Positions 34,571 through 43,290 of a stretch of DNA of 64,000 bases are shown piece by piece. This DNA is from Thermoflexus hugenholtzii (GTDB taxonomy: Bacteria > Chloroflexota > Anaerolineae > Thermoflexales > Thermoflexaceae), in the NCBI RefSeq assembly GCF_018771565.1, contig NZ_CP076326.1:62001-126000 (forward strand). The letters are read 5' to 3'. Numbering within the stretch: position 1 is the first letter of the stretch; each line of letters opens with the position of its first letter. The position numbers were made by a program, and so were the translations under genes. Below the pieces are notes generated by a model, which worked only from the letters and a program-made list of their open reading frames with translations, ran no database searches and had not been told where the DNA came from.

Positions 34571-34670
34571 CGCGGCGCTCCTCGAAAACACTGGGATGCC
34601 GAATCGCCGGAAGATCCCAACCCGGGCAAGGACGCTTCCACCCCGGCGGGCGTCGCGCCTGTTAGAAACC

Positions 34671-34698
34671 ATTTTAACATCCTTTTAGGTGGAAACAA
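34671..34698 (-). promoter_or_regulatory. promoter of the pseudokinase gene
   Basis: On the minus strand TTGTTT (34698-34693), a 16-bp spacer and TAAAAT (34676-34671). The start of transcription would be near 34664, about 95 nt before the ATG at 34570. Confidence 0.6.
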
Positions 34699-34848
34699 CT
34701 AAATTGCAGACCAGGGCCACGCGCTTTTCCGTGGGGCTCGGGTGGGCGGAGCGCCCGGAGGGCGGAACGCGTTCCGGCCTGCGCGTAAAATGGGGAAGGT
34801 ATCCCGGGGGGCGTCTGTGCCCCCGCCGAATCCAGCGCGGAGACCGGC

Positions 34849-36435
34849 ATGGACCGGTGGGAAGGGTTCCGCAGGCGGATCCGACAGATGGCCGGGCGGG
34901 AGGCGGAGACGGTCCTTCTGGCCCGGGATGCGATGATCATCGCCGCGGGCAACGTCGCCAGCCGCCTGATCGGCCTGCTGCGCGAGACGGTCAAGAGCGG
35001 GCTGTTCGGGTCCAGCGGGCCGCTGAGCGCCTTCGAGGCCGCAGCGGTGGTCCCCGTCCAGCTGTATGACCTCTTGGTCGGGGGCATGGTCAGCTCCGCC
35101 CTGATCCCGGTGTTCCGGGAATATGCGGATCAGCCTCAGGAGCTCCGGCGTCTGGCCGGGGCGGTCCTGGTCTGGGCCGGGTGGATCATCGGGGCGGTGG
35201 TGCTTCTGGTGGAGATCGGGGCCAGGCCGGTCGCGTGGCTGTTAGCCGGGGGCCTGGATCCTCACCTGCTGGACCTGACCGCAAGCCTCCTGCGCCTGAC
35301 GGTTCTGGCGGTGTGGTTCCTCGCCGCCGCCGGGGTCATCGGCGGGCTCTTGCAGGCGTTCCAGCGGTTCACCCTGCCGGCCTTCACCGCGGCCGCCTTC
35401 AACGCCGCCATCGTCGCGGCCGCCCTCCTGCTGGGGCCGCGCATCGGGGTGTTCGCCCTGGCCCTGGGGATGGTCCTGGGCGCCATCGCCCAGGTGCTGT
35501 TGCAGCTGCCTGCCCTGCATGGCCTGTGGCCCCGCCCCTCCGTGTATCATCCCGCCTTGCGGCGGATCCTGCGCCTTTACCTTCCCGTCGTGTTCGGGCT
35601 GGCGGTCAATCAGGTCGCCATCCTGCTGAGCTACCACCTGGCTTCCCGCACCGGCCCGAACAGCATCGCCTGGATGCGCTACGCGACCACGTTGATCCAG
35701 TTCCCCCTGGGGCTGGTGGTGACCGCCATCTCCGTGGCCATCCTCCCCCGCCTCTCCCGCCTCAGCGTGGAGGCCCGCCAGGGGAGGGGGGATCTGGAGC
35801 CCTTCCGGAGCACCCTGGCCGCCGGGTTGCGGATGGTGCTGATCCTGATCATCCCCGCCGCCTTCGGCCTGTATGTGCTGGCGGAACCCGTGATCGCCCT
35901 CCTCTTCGAGCATGGCCGCTTCACTTCCACAGACACGGCGGTGGTGGCCGGGGTGCTGCGGGGCTACCTGCCCGGCCTGATCTTCGCGGCCGTCGATCAG
36001 CCGCTGGTGTTCGCCTTCTACGCCCGGCAGGACACCTTCACCCCCGCCCTGGTGGGGCTGATCTGCAACGTGGGGATCTACCTTGCGGCCGCCCTGGCCC
36101 CCACGCTGTTCCGACCCCTGCAGGTGACCGACCTGGCGGTGGCCAATTCGGTGCAGTGGGCCGCCCATGCGGCGATCATGGGGGCCCTGCTGCTCCGTCA
36201 GGTGGGCTCGATGCGCCCCTACGGCCTGTCCCGGCTCGCTCTCCGCGTCCTCGTCGCCTCCCTGATGATGGCGCTGGGCATCTCCATGGCATGGGCCCGG
36301 CTTCCTCTCCCCCATTCCACCACCGGCGAAGCCCTTCACCTCCTCGCCGTCGGAGGCCTTGGGGCGTTGATCTATCTCCTGACCCTTGGGGCGCTGACCC
36401 GTCTCGTCGCCCGCCCCTCGGGGTTCGCTCGCTGA
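34849..36435 (+). CDS. murJ: lipid II flippase MurJ (MviN family)
   Basis: MOP-superfamily membrane protein of 528 residues with about 14 helices that moves lipid II across the membrane for peptidoglycan synthesis. Family features: N-terminal ARDAMIIAAGNVASRLIGLLRE, VVPVQLYDLLVGGMVSSALIPVF, and the mid-protein block YATTLIQFPLGLVVTAISVAILPRLS. A TAAAAT at 34786-34791 may be its -10. The family assignment is firm; whether it is the housekeeping copy or moves another lipid-linked sugar is not settled by sequence. Confidence 0.9.
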   Translation: MDRWEGFRRRIRQMAGREAETVLLARDAMIIAAGNVASRLIGLLRETVKSGLFGSSGPLSAFEAAAVVPVQLYDLLVGGMVSSALIPVFREYADQPQELRRLAGAVLVWAGWIIGAVVLLVEIGARPVAWLLAGGLDPHLLDLTASLLRLTVLAVWFLAAAGVIGGLLQAFQRFTLPAFTAAAFNAAIVAAALLLGPRIGVFALALGMVLGAIAQVLLQLPALHGLWPRPSVYHPALRRILRLYLPVVFGLAVNQVAILLSYHLASRTGPNSIAWMRYATTLIQFPLGLVVTAISVAILPRLSRLSVEARQGRGDLEPFRSTLAAGLRMVLILIIPAAFGLYVLAEPVIALLFEHGRFTSTDTAVVAGVLRGYLPGLIFAAVDQPLVFAFYARQDTFTPALVGLICNVGIYLAAALAPTLFRPLQVTDLAVANSVQWAAHAAIMGALLLRQVGSMRPYGLSRLALRVLVASLMMALGISMAWARLPLPHSTTGEALHLLAVGGLGALIYLLTLGALTRLVARPSGFAR

Positions 36436-36552
36436 GGATTCTTCCGCTCTCCGGCGTCGTCCGGGGGCCGGGAACCGCGGGGCGATCCGGAACGTCTTTC
36501 CTCCGGATGCTGAAGCGAGCTTCGGCTTACATTTCAGGAGCGGGAGGCGGAT

Positions 36553-37311
36553 ATGAACCGCTGGCGATGGCTGGGGGTAGTGGGGGGGATCCTGCTGGCC
36601 GCGTGCCGGACGAATCCCTCCGCGCCCGGAGCAGGGGTGCCGGTGGGGCCATCGGCCCAGGCCGTGCGTTCTCAGGGAACAGAGGCAAGCCCGCGCACGC
36701 TGACGGTGAACGGGGTGGGGACCGTGCGGGCGCGCCCGGATCAGGCGGTCGTCACCCTGGGGGTGGAGACGTCCGGGGAAACCCTGGCCTCCGCCCTGGC
36801 CGAGAACAACCGACGGGCCGCCGCGGTGCTGGACGCCTTGAAGGCCCATGGGGTGGCGGAGAACGACATCCAGACCGCCTCCTTCCAGATCCAGATCGAG
36901 GAGCCCCGGGATCCGCAAACCGGCCGGCCCATCGGCCCTCGGGTGTATCGGGTCGTCCACGTTTACACCGCGATCTTCCGGGATCTGGAGGCGGTGGGCG
37001 CTGGGGTGGATGCCGCCGTGGGGGCCGGGGCGAACCGCGTGGAGGGGATCGCCTTCCAGGTCGGGAGCCCGGACCGCCTGGCGATGGAGGCGCGACGGCT
37101 GGCCGCCGAGGACGCGAAAGCCCGGGCCCAGACCCTGGCGGCCACCCTGGGAGCCCAGCTGGGGCCTGTGCAGTCCGTTCGCGAAACCTCCCTCACGCGT
37201 CCCATTCCTGGCCCCATGGCCCGAATGGCTGCCGAGGCGGCCGCTGTCCCCGTCGCAGCCGGGGAGCTGGAGATCACCGTCGAGATCGAGGTGACCTGGC
37301 AGCTCCAATAA
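36553..37311 (+). CDS. SIMPL-domain (DUF541) lipoprotein
   Basis: 252-residue secreted protein. It has an N-terminal lipoprotein signal with lipobox LLAAC (Cys18). The SIMPL domain begins at TLTVNGVGTVRARPDQAVVTLGVET and ends with GELEITVEIEVTWQL. Members are periplasmic or surface proteins with poorly known roles, such as stress tolerance. It stands alone between murJ and the converging yqeY, with 24 nt between the two stops. Confidence 0.9.
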   Translation: MNRWRWLGVVGGILLAACRTNPSAPGAGVPVGPSAQAVRSQGTEASPRTLTVNGVGTVRARPDQAVVTLGVETSGETLASALAENNRRAAAVLDALKAHGVAENDIQTASFQIQIEEPRDPQTGRPIGPRVYRVVHVYTAIFRDLEAVGAGVDAAVGAGANRVEGIAFQVGSPDRLAMEARRLAAEDAKARAQTLAATLGAQLGPVQSVRETSLTRPIPGPMARMAAEAAAVPVAAGELEITVEIEVTWQLQ

Positions 37312-37335
37312 TCTACGAATGATGAGCCGGTGGGA

Positions 37336-37797
37336 TCATGAGCCGGCGGACGGCTCGGAGAGCAGGCGGCGCACGATCTCCTGCACCTCCCGGCCGTCCG
37401 CCCGGCCGCGGACCCGGGGCATCAGCCGCTTCATCACTTCCCCCAGCTGGGCGGGTGAGGCGGCGCCGACCTCCGCGATCACCTCCCGGGCCATGGCTTC
37501 GATCTCCTCCCGGGTGAGAGGCTGCGGGAGGTAGGAGAGCAGAACCTCCAGCTCCGCCTGCTCCGCCGCCAGCCGGTCCGGCCGGTTCGCCTTCTCCAGC
37601 TCCGCCAGGGTCTCGCGGCGCCGCTTCACCTCGTTCTGGAGCACCTTCAGGATCTCGTCCTCGGTCAGAGGGCGAGCGGCCTCCACCTCCGCCATCCGGA
37701 TCGCCAGCAGCGCCATGCGGATGGCGGTCTTGCGCGGTTCGTCCCCCGCCCGCATCGCCGCCTTCAGGTCTTCTTGCAGCCGTTCTTTCAAGCCCAT
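37336..37797 (-). CDS. yqeY: GatB/YqeY-family protein
   Basis: 153-residue stand-alone YqeY domain, similar to the tRNA-binding tail of GatB. Features: MGLKERLQEDLKAAMRAGDEPRKTAIRMALLAI and YLPQPLTREEIEAMAREVI, then LGEVMKRLMPRVRGRADG. Function is not established. The start follows GGGGAGGA. It precedes nothing further on its strand and lies 36 nt downstream of rmlD. Confidence 0.92.
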   Translation of the reverse strand: MGLKERLQEDLKAAMRAGDEPRKTAIRMALLAIRMAEVEAARPLTEDEILKVLQNEVKRRRETLAELEKANRPDRLAAEQAELEVLLSYLPQPLTREEIEAMAREVIAEVGAASPAQLGEVMKRLMPRVRGRADGREVQEIVRRLLSEPSAGS

Positions 37798-37833
37798 TCA
37801 GGTCCTCCCCTGTCGGGTTGCATGGGATCCTGC

Positions 37834-38700
37834 TCAGGACGAGAGATGGCGCACCCGGAGCCCCATCCGCTCCAGGCACTCCGCCAGGGCCTCCGTCCAC
37901 GGCCGCATCGGGTCCCGGCCCTGCAGCTCCAGCACATAATTGCGCAGGGGGCTGCGATCGGGGCGGGGAGCCCGCCGGCCGGAGATCCCCGAGAGCCGCA
38001 CAGCCTCCTCTGGATCTCGCCCCAGCATCGCCAGGATGGTCCGGGCCATCTCATAGCGGGAGACCGCCCCGTGATTGGCGATGTGATACAGCCCGTAGGC
38101 CGGATACTCCAGCAGGCGGAGCAGGGCCTGGGCGAGGTCCAGGACGAAGGTGGGGGAACCGACCTGGGCGATCCCTCCCACGGGCTCCCCCTTCCGGATC
38201 CGTTCCACCGTGTGGGTGACGAAGTGTTGCCCCCAGGGGGCGAAGAGCCACGCCGTGCGCACCACGAAGTGGCGGGGACACAGCGTCCGCACATACTCCT
38301 CCGCCTGCAGTTTGCTCCATCCGTAAACGTTGATCGGGTTGGGCCGGTCGAACTCCGTGTAGGGAGTTCCCTTGGTGCCGTCGAACACATAGTCGGTGCT
38401 GATGAAGATCAGGGTGGCACCGGACATCTGGGCGGCCGCCGCCAAACAGGCGGTTCCCACCGTGTTCACCCGGAAGGCCAGGTCGGGGTTGGCCTCGCAA
38501 CGGTCGACGTCGGCGATGGCGGCGGCGTGAAGGATCACCTCGGGGCGGATGCGCGAAACGGCCTCGAAGATCTGGGGCGGATCGGCGAGGTCGAGCTCCG
38601 CGCGGGGCGGGGCGAGGAGCTCGATCCCCGGCTGCGATCCCCAGACCTCCCGGATCGCGCGCCCCAGCATGCCCGTGCCGCCGGTGAGAAGCACCCGCAT
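37834..38700 (-). CDS. rmlD: dTDP-4-dehydrorhamnose reductase (RmlD-type SDR)
   Basis: NAD(P)-dependent sugar reductase of 288 residues for dTDP-L-rhamnose synthesis. Rossmann motif GGTGMLGRAI at the N terminus, HAAAIADVDRCE, STDYVFDGTKGTPYTE and the catalytic YGWSKLQAEE (Tyr-x-x-x-Lys) are all present. GAGGAGGG precedes the ATG. Other rml genes are not in the window. Related reductases that form other deoxysugars or bind MAT2 cannot be excluded. Confidence 0.9.
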   Translation of the reverse strand: MRVLLTGGTGMLGRAIREVWGSQPGIELLAPPRAELDLADPPQIFEAVSRIRPEVILHAAAIADVDRCEANPDLAFRVNTVGTACLAAAAQMSGATLIFISTDYVFDGTKGTPYTEFDRPNPINVYGWSKLQAEEYVRTLCPRHFVVRTAWLFAPWGQHFVTHTVERIRKGEPVGGIAQVGSPTFVLDLAQALLRLLEYPAYGLYHIANHGAVSRYEMARTILAMLGRDPEEAVRLSGISGRRAPRPDRSPLRNYVLELQGRDPMRPWTEALAECLERMGLRVRHLSS

Positions 38701-38737
38701 CCCGAACCCTCCTCTTGGGGGGGTGAAACCGGAGCCT

Positions 38738-40381
38738 TTAGAAATACCGAGCGGAGAGCACGCCCGGCGGCAGAGGCCGGGTGCGGACGTTCAGGCAGGC
38801 CGGGCGGCGGGCCGCGGCCATCCGCTCCAGGGCAGGCCGGATCTCCTCCGGCCGCTCCACCAGCTCCCCGTATCCCCCGAGGGCTTCCACCACCCGGTCA
38901 TAGCGGGTGGGCGCGAGCGCGGTGGCCACCGCCCGGGCTTCCCCCAGCATCTCGATCTGGGGCCGCCGGATTTGGCTCCAGGCCGCGTCGTTGGCCACCA
39001 CGCCCATGATCGGCAGCCCGAAGCGGACCGCGGTGTCGAACTCGAACCCGTTGAAGCCGAAGGCCCCGTCCCCGAACAGCACCAGCACCCGGCGGTCCGG
39101 ATAAGCCAGCTGGGCGGCGATGGCGAAGGGCGCCCCGATTCCCAGACAGCCGAAGGGCCCCGGATCCATCCAGTTCTCCGGGCGGTAGACCGGGAGGACC
39201 CGGGAGGCCGCCGCCACGATATCCCCTCCGTCCCCGATGACAATGGTTCGCTCGTCGATGAAGCGGGCCAGCTCGTGACACAGCCGCAGCGGGTGGATGG
39301 GGACGTCCGTCGCGTCCTTCCCCTGCTCCCAGAAGGCGGCCTGCTCCGCTTCGACGGCCCGCAGCGCCTCGCGCCACGCCGTGAAGCGCCGGCCGGGGAA
39401 GCGCGCCTGCATGCCCTGGCGCCATGCCTCCAGGATCTCCCCGATGTCCCCCACCAGCCCCAGGTCCACCGGGCGGTTATGACCGATCACCGTGGGCTCC
39501 AGGTCCACGTGGATGACCCGGGCGGTGGCGGCGATCTCCTGCCCGAACCGCAGCCGGAAGTCGAACTCCCCGCCGACCAGGATGAGCAGATCCGTCTGCG
39601 CGAAGGCCTTACGGCGAGCGTGCTGGAAAAACTGGGGGGAGTCTGGCGGCAGCGTCCCGCGGGCCATGCCGTTGGTGAACAGCGGGAGGTCGAGGTCGGC
39701 CACGAAGCGGGCCAGGGCGCTGTAGGCGTTGCACCAGCGGACCGCGCTCCCGGCCATCACCACCGGGCGCTCGGCCTCGCCCAGCATCCCCACCGCCTGC
39801 TCCAGCGCCGCCTTCGCCGGCCCGGGCCGCGGCACAGGGCGGTCGAAACGGGGGAAGTTCACATGCCGCTCGTCCACGAAGCGGAACAACACGTCCAGGG
39901 GGATCTCCAGGAAGACGGGGCCAGGGCGCCCGCTCCAGGCGTGGCGCAAAGCCACCTCGATGAACTCCGGGATCCGCTCGGTTTCGTAGACTGCGCCGGC
40001 CCATTTGGTGATCGGCCGCATCACCGCCACGTGGTCCATCTCCTGCAGCGACCCGCGGCCCAGCTGGGCGAAGGGCCCCTGCCCGCCGATGACCAGCACC
40101 GGGCTGTTGGCCCGGAAGGCGTTGGCCACCCCGGTGACGCTGTCAGTCACCCCCGGTCCCGCGGTGACCACCGCCACGCCCGGCCGTCCCGTCAAGCGGG
40201 CCCAGGCATCGGCGGCATGGACCGCCGCCTGCTCGTGGCGCATGTCGATGATCCGGATCCCCTCGTCCAGACAGCCGTCGTAGATGGGCAGGATGTGGCC
40301 ACCGCACAGGGTGAAGATCACCTCCACGCCGGCCGCCTTCAACGCCTTCGCCACCAGCCGTCCCCCATGCACGCTGGACAT
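38738..40381 (-). CDS. thiamine diphosphate-dependent enzyme (acetolactate synthase / 2-hydroxyacyl-CoA lyase-like)
   Basis: 547-residue three-domain ThDP enzyme. The N-terminal domain has the catalytic Glu in RHEQAAVHAADAWARLTG. The central domain is the cofactor fold. The C-terminal pyrophosphate domain has the metal motif GDGAFGFNGFEFDTA...VVAND, with Asp in the last position rather than Asn-Asn. It could cleave or form C-C bonds next to a keto group; the substrate is unknown. The start at 40381 follows GGGAGG. It lies 37 nt upstream of rmlD and is likely cotranscribed. No acetolactate synthase small subunit is nearby, which argues against a biosynthetic AHAS. Confidence 0.85.
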   Translation of the reverse strand: MSSVHGGRLVAKALKAAGVEVIFTLCGGHILPIYDGCLDEGIRIIDMRHEQAAVHAADAWARLTGRPGVAVVTAGPGVTDSVTGVANAFRANSPVLVIGGQGPFAQLGRGSLQEMDHVAVMRPITKWAGAVYETERIPEFIEVALRHAWSGRPGPVFLEIPLDVLFRFVDERHVNFPRFDRPVPRPGPAKAALEQAVGMLGEAERPVVMAGSAVRWCNAYSALARFVADLDLPLFTNGMARGTLPPDSPQFFQHARRKAFAQTDLLILVGGEFDFRLRFGQEIAATARVIHVDLEPTVIGHNRPVDLGLVGDIGEILEAWRQGMQARFPGRRFTAWREALRAVEAEQAAFWEQGKDATDVPIHPLRLCHELARFIDERTIVIGDGGDIVAAASRVLPVYRPENWMDPGPFGCLGIGAPFAIAAQLAYPDRRVLVLFGDGAFGFNGFEFDTAVRFGLPIMGVVANDAAWSQIRRPQIEMLGEARAVATALAPTRYDRVVEALGGYGELVERPEEIRPALERMAAARRPACLNVRTRPLPPGVLSARYF

Positions 40382-40548
40382 CGCTCGCTTCCTCCCGGGA
40401 GGATGCGGACGCGCAGGAGGAGAACGCGCCCCTCTTAATGTTGCGGGCAATGGCCCCCGGAGGCAAGGGGAGGAACGGGCGACGCGCACACATCCTCATC
40501 TCTGCGGTTCGCCGGCGCTCGGAGAAGAGGGGGGACGGATCGAGGTGC

Positions 40549-40577
40549 TTGACGCTGATTTTAGGAAAGCCTAAAAT
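40549..40577 (+). promoter_or_regulatory. promoter of the metal ABC transporter operon
   Basis: TTGACG (40549-40554), 17-bp spacer, TAAAAT (40572-40577). Transcription should start near 40584. This makes the in-frame GTG at 40581 unlikely as start and favours ATG 40629. Confidence 0.8.
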
Positions 40578-40578
40578 C
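40557..40578. promoter_or_regulatory. DtxR/MntR-type operator palindrome
   Basis: Perfect 9-bp inverted repeat: GATTTTAGG (40557-40565), four-base centre AAAG, CCTAAAATC (40570-40578). The core TTTAGG-N4-CCTAAA matches my memory of operators of DtxR/MntR/IdeR-family metal repressors. It covers the spacer and the whole -10 element, so binding would block transcription when metal is abundant. Confidence 0.75.
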
Positions 40579-40628
40579 TTGTGCAGACGATCGCCTCGGA
40601 GGGCGCCGTGGGTGGGGGATCGGAGGGG

Positions 40629-41594
40629 ATGCGATGGGGCGGGTGGGCGCTCTGGCTCGCGCTGGCGGTGAGCGGGATCGTCGCCTGCGCTCCGGTGGAG
40701 CGGCGGGCCCGCGCGGCGGAGCTCGCGCAGCGTCCCATCCGCGTGGTGGCCACCACCACCCTGGTCGCGGACCTGGTTCGGCGGATCGGGGGCGATCGGG
40801 TGGAGGTGGCCGCGCTGATGGGGCCGGGGGTGGATCCCCATCTCTACAAGGCGCGGGAAAGCGACGTGTGGAAGCTGATGCGGGCGGATCTGATCGTTTA
40901 CCATGGCCTGCATCTGGAGGCTCGCATGGCCGACGTCCTGGCCGGGATGTCCCGCTGGGCCCCGGTGGTCGCCGTTGGGGAGGCGATCCCGCCGGAGGAT
41001 CTCCGCTATCCTCCAGGGTTCGAGGGCACCCCGGATCCCCACATCTGGTTCGATGTCCGCCTCTGGATGCGGGCGGCGGAGGCGGTGGCGCAGGCGTTGA
41101 GGGATCTCGATCCCGCCCACGCCGATCTCTACGCGGCCCGGCTGCATGCCTACCAGCGCGAGCTGGAGGATCTGGACGCCTGGATCCGTTCGGAGGTGGC
41201 GCGGATCCCTCCTGAGCAACGGGTGCTGATCACCTCCCACGATGCTTTCGGCTACTTCGGTCGGGCTTACGGTTTCGAGGTCCGCGCCCTTCAGGGGATC
41301 AGCACCGCTGCGGAGGCGGGCCTGGCGGACGTCCAGGCCCTTGCCGATTTCATCGCCCGCCGGCGGATCCGGGCGATCTTCGTGGAGACCAGCGTGCCTT
41401 TCCGTTACCTGGAGGCTGTTCAGGAGGCGGTGCGGGCGCGTGGATGGGCGGTGCGGGTCCTCGGGCCGCTGTATTCCGATGCCCTGGGCGACCCCAACTC
41501 CCCGCAGGGCACGTATGCGGGGATGATGCGCTACAACGTGGAGACCATCACCCGTGGGCTGCTGGAGCCTCTGCCTTCGGAGGAACGGCGATGA
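40629..41594 (+). CDS. metal ABC transporter substrate-binding lipoprotein (cluster 9, Mn/Zn/Fe)
   Basis: 321-residue extracytoplasmic binding protein. It has a lipobox VSGIVAC after a hydrophobic signal, then a ZnuA/TroA fold. Candidate metal ligands are His in GVDPHLY, His in YHGLHLE, and an acidic residue in [10 protein letters not shown] or VETSVPF. The short His-poor loop suggests Mn or Fe rather than a ZnuA with a His-rich loop. It starts an operon under a DtxR-type operator and overlaps the ATPase gene (ATGA). Confidence 0.9.
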   Translation: MRWGGWALWLALAVSGIVACAPVERRARAAELAQRPIRVVATTTLVADLVRRIGGDRVEVAALMGPGVDPHLYKARESDVWKLMRADLIVYHGLHLEARMADVLAGMSRWAPVVAVGEAIPPEDLRYPPGFEGTPDPHIWFDVRLWMRAAEAVAQALRDLDPAHADLYAARLHAYQRELEDLDAWIRSEVARIPPEQRVLITSHDAFGYFGRAYGFEVRALQGISTAAEAGLADVQALADFIARRRIRAIFVETSVPFRYLEAVQEAVRARGWAVRVLGPLYSDALGDPNSPQGTYAGMMRYNVETITRGLLEPLPSEERR

Positions 41595-42337
41595 TCCGGA
41601 AGGAGTGGGCGATCGAAGTGGAGGATCTCACCGTGATGTATGGGGATCGCCCGGCCCTCTGGGATGTGGACTGGCGGGTTCCCCGAGGGGTGCGGATGGC
41701 TGTGGTCGGCCCCAACGGGGCCGGGAAGACCACGCTCCTGCGGGCCCTGATGGGTCTGGTCCGCCCGGTTTCCGGATCCATCACCCTGTTCGGGCGCCCT
41801 CCCGCGGAGGTCCGCCGCCGCATCGGCTACGTCCCCCAGCGCACCGCGGTGGACTGGGATTTCCCGGCCACGGTCCTGGATGTGGTGTTGATGGGCCGCT
41901 ATGTCCACCTGGGCTGGTTCCGCCGGCCGGGCCCGGCGGATCGGGAACGGGCCCTGGAGGCGTTGGCCCAGGTGGGGATGGACCACCTGGCCGACCGGCA
42001 GATCGGCGAGCTCTCCGTAGGCCAGCAGCAGCGGGTGTTCGTGGCCCGGGCTCTGGCCCAGGACGCCGATCTCTACCTGATGGACGAGCCCTTCGCCGGC
42101 GTGGATGCGGTCACCGAACAGGCCCTGGCGGCGGTCCTGCAGCGCCTCCATGCGGCCGGCCGCACCATCGTGGTGGTGCACCACGATCTCCAGACCGTGC
42201 CGACCTATTTCGACTGGGTGACCCTCCTCAACGTCCGTTGCGTCGCCAGCGGACCGGTGGCGGAGGTGTTCACCGTGGAGAACCTGAACCGGACCTATCA
42301 GGGAGCGGCCGCCGGTCTTCCGGTCGCTCTCTCCTAA
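41591..42337 (+). CDS. metal ABC transporter ATPase
   Basis: 248-residue ATP-binding subunit. Walker [13 protein letters not shown]-loop [13 protein letters not shown], signature [15 protein letters not shown], Walker [11 protein letters not shown] and switch His in VVHHDLQ are all intact. The VDWDFP segment after the Q loop is typical of Mn/Zn importers. Coupled to the binding-protein gene by ATGA. Confidence 0.95.
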   Translation: MIRKEWAIEVEDLTVMYGDRPALWDVDWRVPRGVRMAVVGPNGAGKTTLLRALMGLVRPVSGSITLFGRPPAEVRRRIGYVPQRTAVDWDFPATVLDVVLMGRYVHLGWFRRPGPADRERALEALAQVGMDHLADRQIGELSVGQQQRVFVARALAQDADLYLMDEPFAGVDAVTEQALAAVLQRLHAAGRTIVVVHHDLQTVPTYFDWVTLLNVRCVASGPVAEVFTVENLNRTYQGAAAGLPVALS

Positions 42338-42399
42338 GGCGTGCGTGGGGCAGCGATTCCATCCTCTCATGCTCCGGCCTTGCCTTCAGGAGGGGTGGG

Positions 42400-43290
42400 A
42401 TGATTCCGGAACTGTTTCAGGATCCCACGTTCTGGACGGTCGCCCTGGGTTCCAGCCTGCTCAGTGGAGTGGCGGGGGCCCTGGGGGTCTTCGCCGTGCT
42501 CCGCCGGGAGAGCTTGATCGGGGATGTGATGAGCCACGCCGCGCTGCCCGGCCTCGTCCTCGCTTTCCTGATCACCGGCAGTCGGGAGCTTCCGCCCTTG
42601 CTCCTCGGCGCGGCCCTCTCCTCCGGAATCGGCGCCCTCCTCGCCGTGCAGATCCCCCGGCGCTCCCGCATCAAGCCGGACGCCGCCCTGGGCCTGGTCC
42701 TCTCCGTGTTCTTCGGGATGGGGATGGTGGGGCTGACGGTGGCCCAGCAGCGGCCGACGGCCGCTCAGGCCGGCCTGGATCGCTTTCTCTTCGGCCAGGC
42801 CGCAACGATGCTCCGACGGGATGTGGCGGCCATCGCCATAGCGGCCTTCCTCGTTCTGGTTTTCCTGCTCCTCCTGTGGAAGGAATGGAAGCTCCTCGCC
42901 TTCGATCCGATCTTCGCACAGGCCTGCGGCTTGCCGGTGGGGACTCTGGAGGTCCTCCTCGCCGCCCTCATGGTGCTCACGGTGGCCATCGGCCTGCCTG
43001 CGGTGGGGGTGACGCTGATGAGCGCCCTGCTGGTGGCCCCGGCGGCCGCCGCCCGCCAGTGGACGGACCGTCTGGAGCGGATGGTGGTCCTCGCCGGAGG
43101 GTTCGGCGCCCTCTCCGGCGGGCTGGGGACGCTGATGAGCGCGGGGGTCGGCCGTCTGCCCACCGGCCCGCTTATCGTCCTGGTGGCCTGCGGGCTGGCT
43201 TTGCTCTCCCTCCTGATCGCGCCGCGCCGTGGGCTTCTGCGCCGCTGGTATCTGCACCGGAGGAAGTCCCATGCTCGCCCCGCAGGTTGA
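42400..43290 (+). CDS. metal ABC transporter permease, first subunit
   Basis: 296-residue ABC-3 family permease with about eight or nine helices. Family blocks: RRESLIGDVMSHAALPG near the N terminus, DPIFAQACGLPVGTLE, and AVGVTLMSALLVAPAAAARQ. AGGAGGGGTGGG precedes the ATG. The 3' end overlaps the second permease by 20 bp. Two different permeases suggest a heterodimeric channel. Confidence 0.92.
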   Translation: MIPELFQDPTFWTVALGSSLLSGVAGALGVFAVLRRESLIGDVMSHAALPGLVLAFLITGSRELPPLLLGAALSSGIGALLAVQIPRRSRIKPDAALGLVLSVFFGMGMVGLTVAQQRPTAAQAGLDRFLFGQAATMLRRDVAAIAIAAFLVLVFLLLLWKEWKLLAFDPIFAQACGLPVGTLEVLLAALMVLTVAIGLPAVGVTLMSALLVAPAAAARQWTDRLERMVVLAGGFGALSGGLGTLMSAGVGRLPTGPLIVLVACGLALLSLLIAPRRGLLRRWYLHRRKSHARPAG

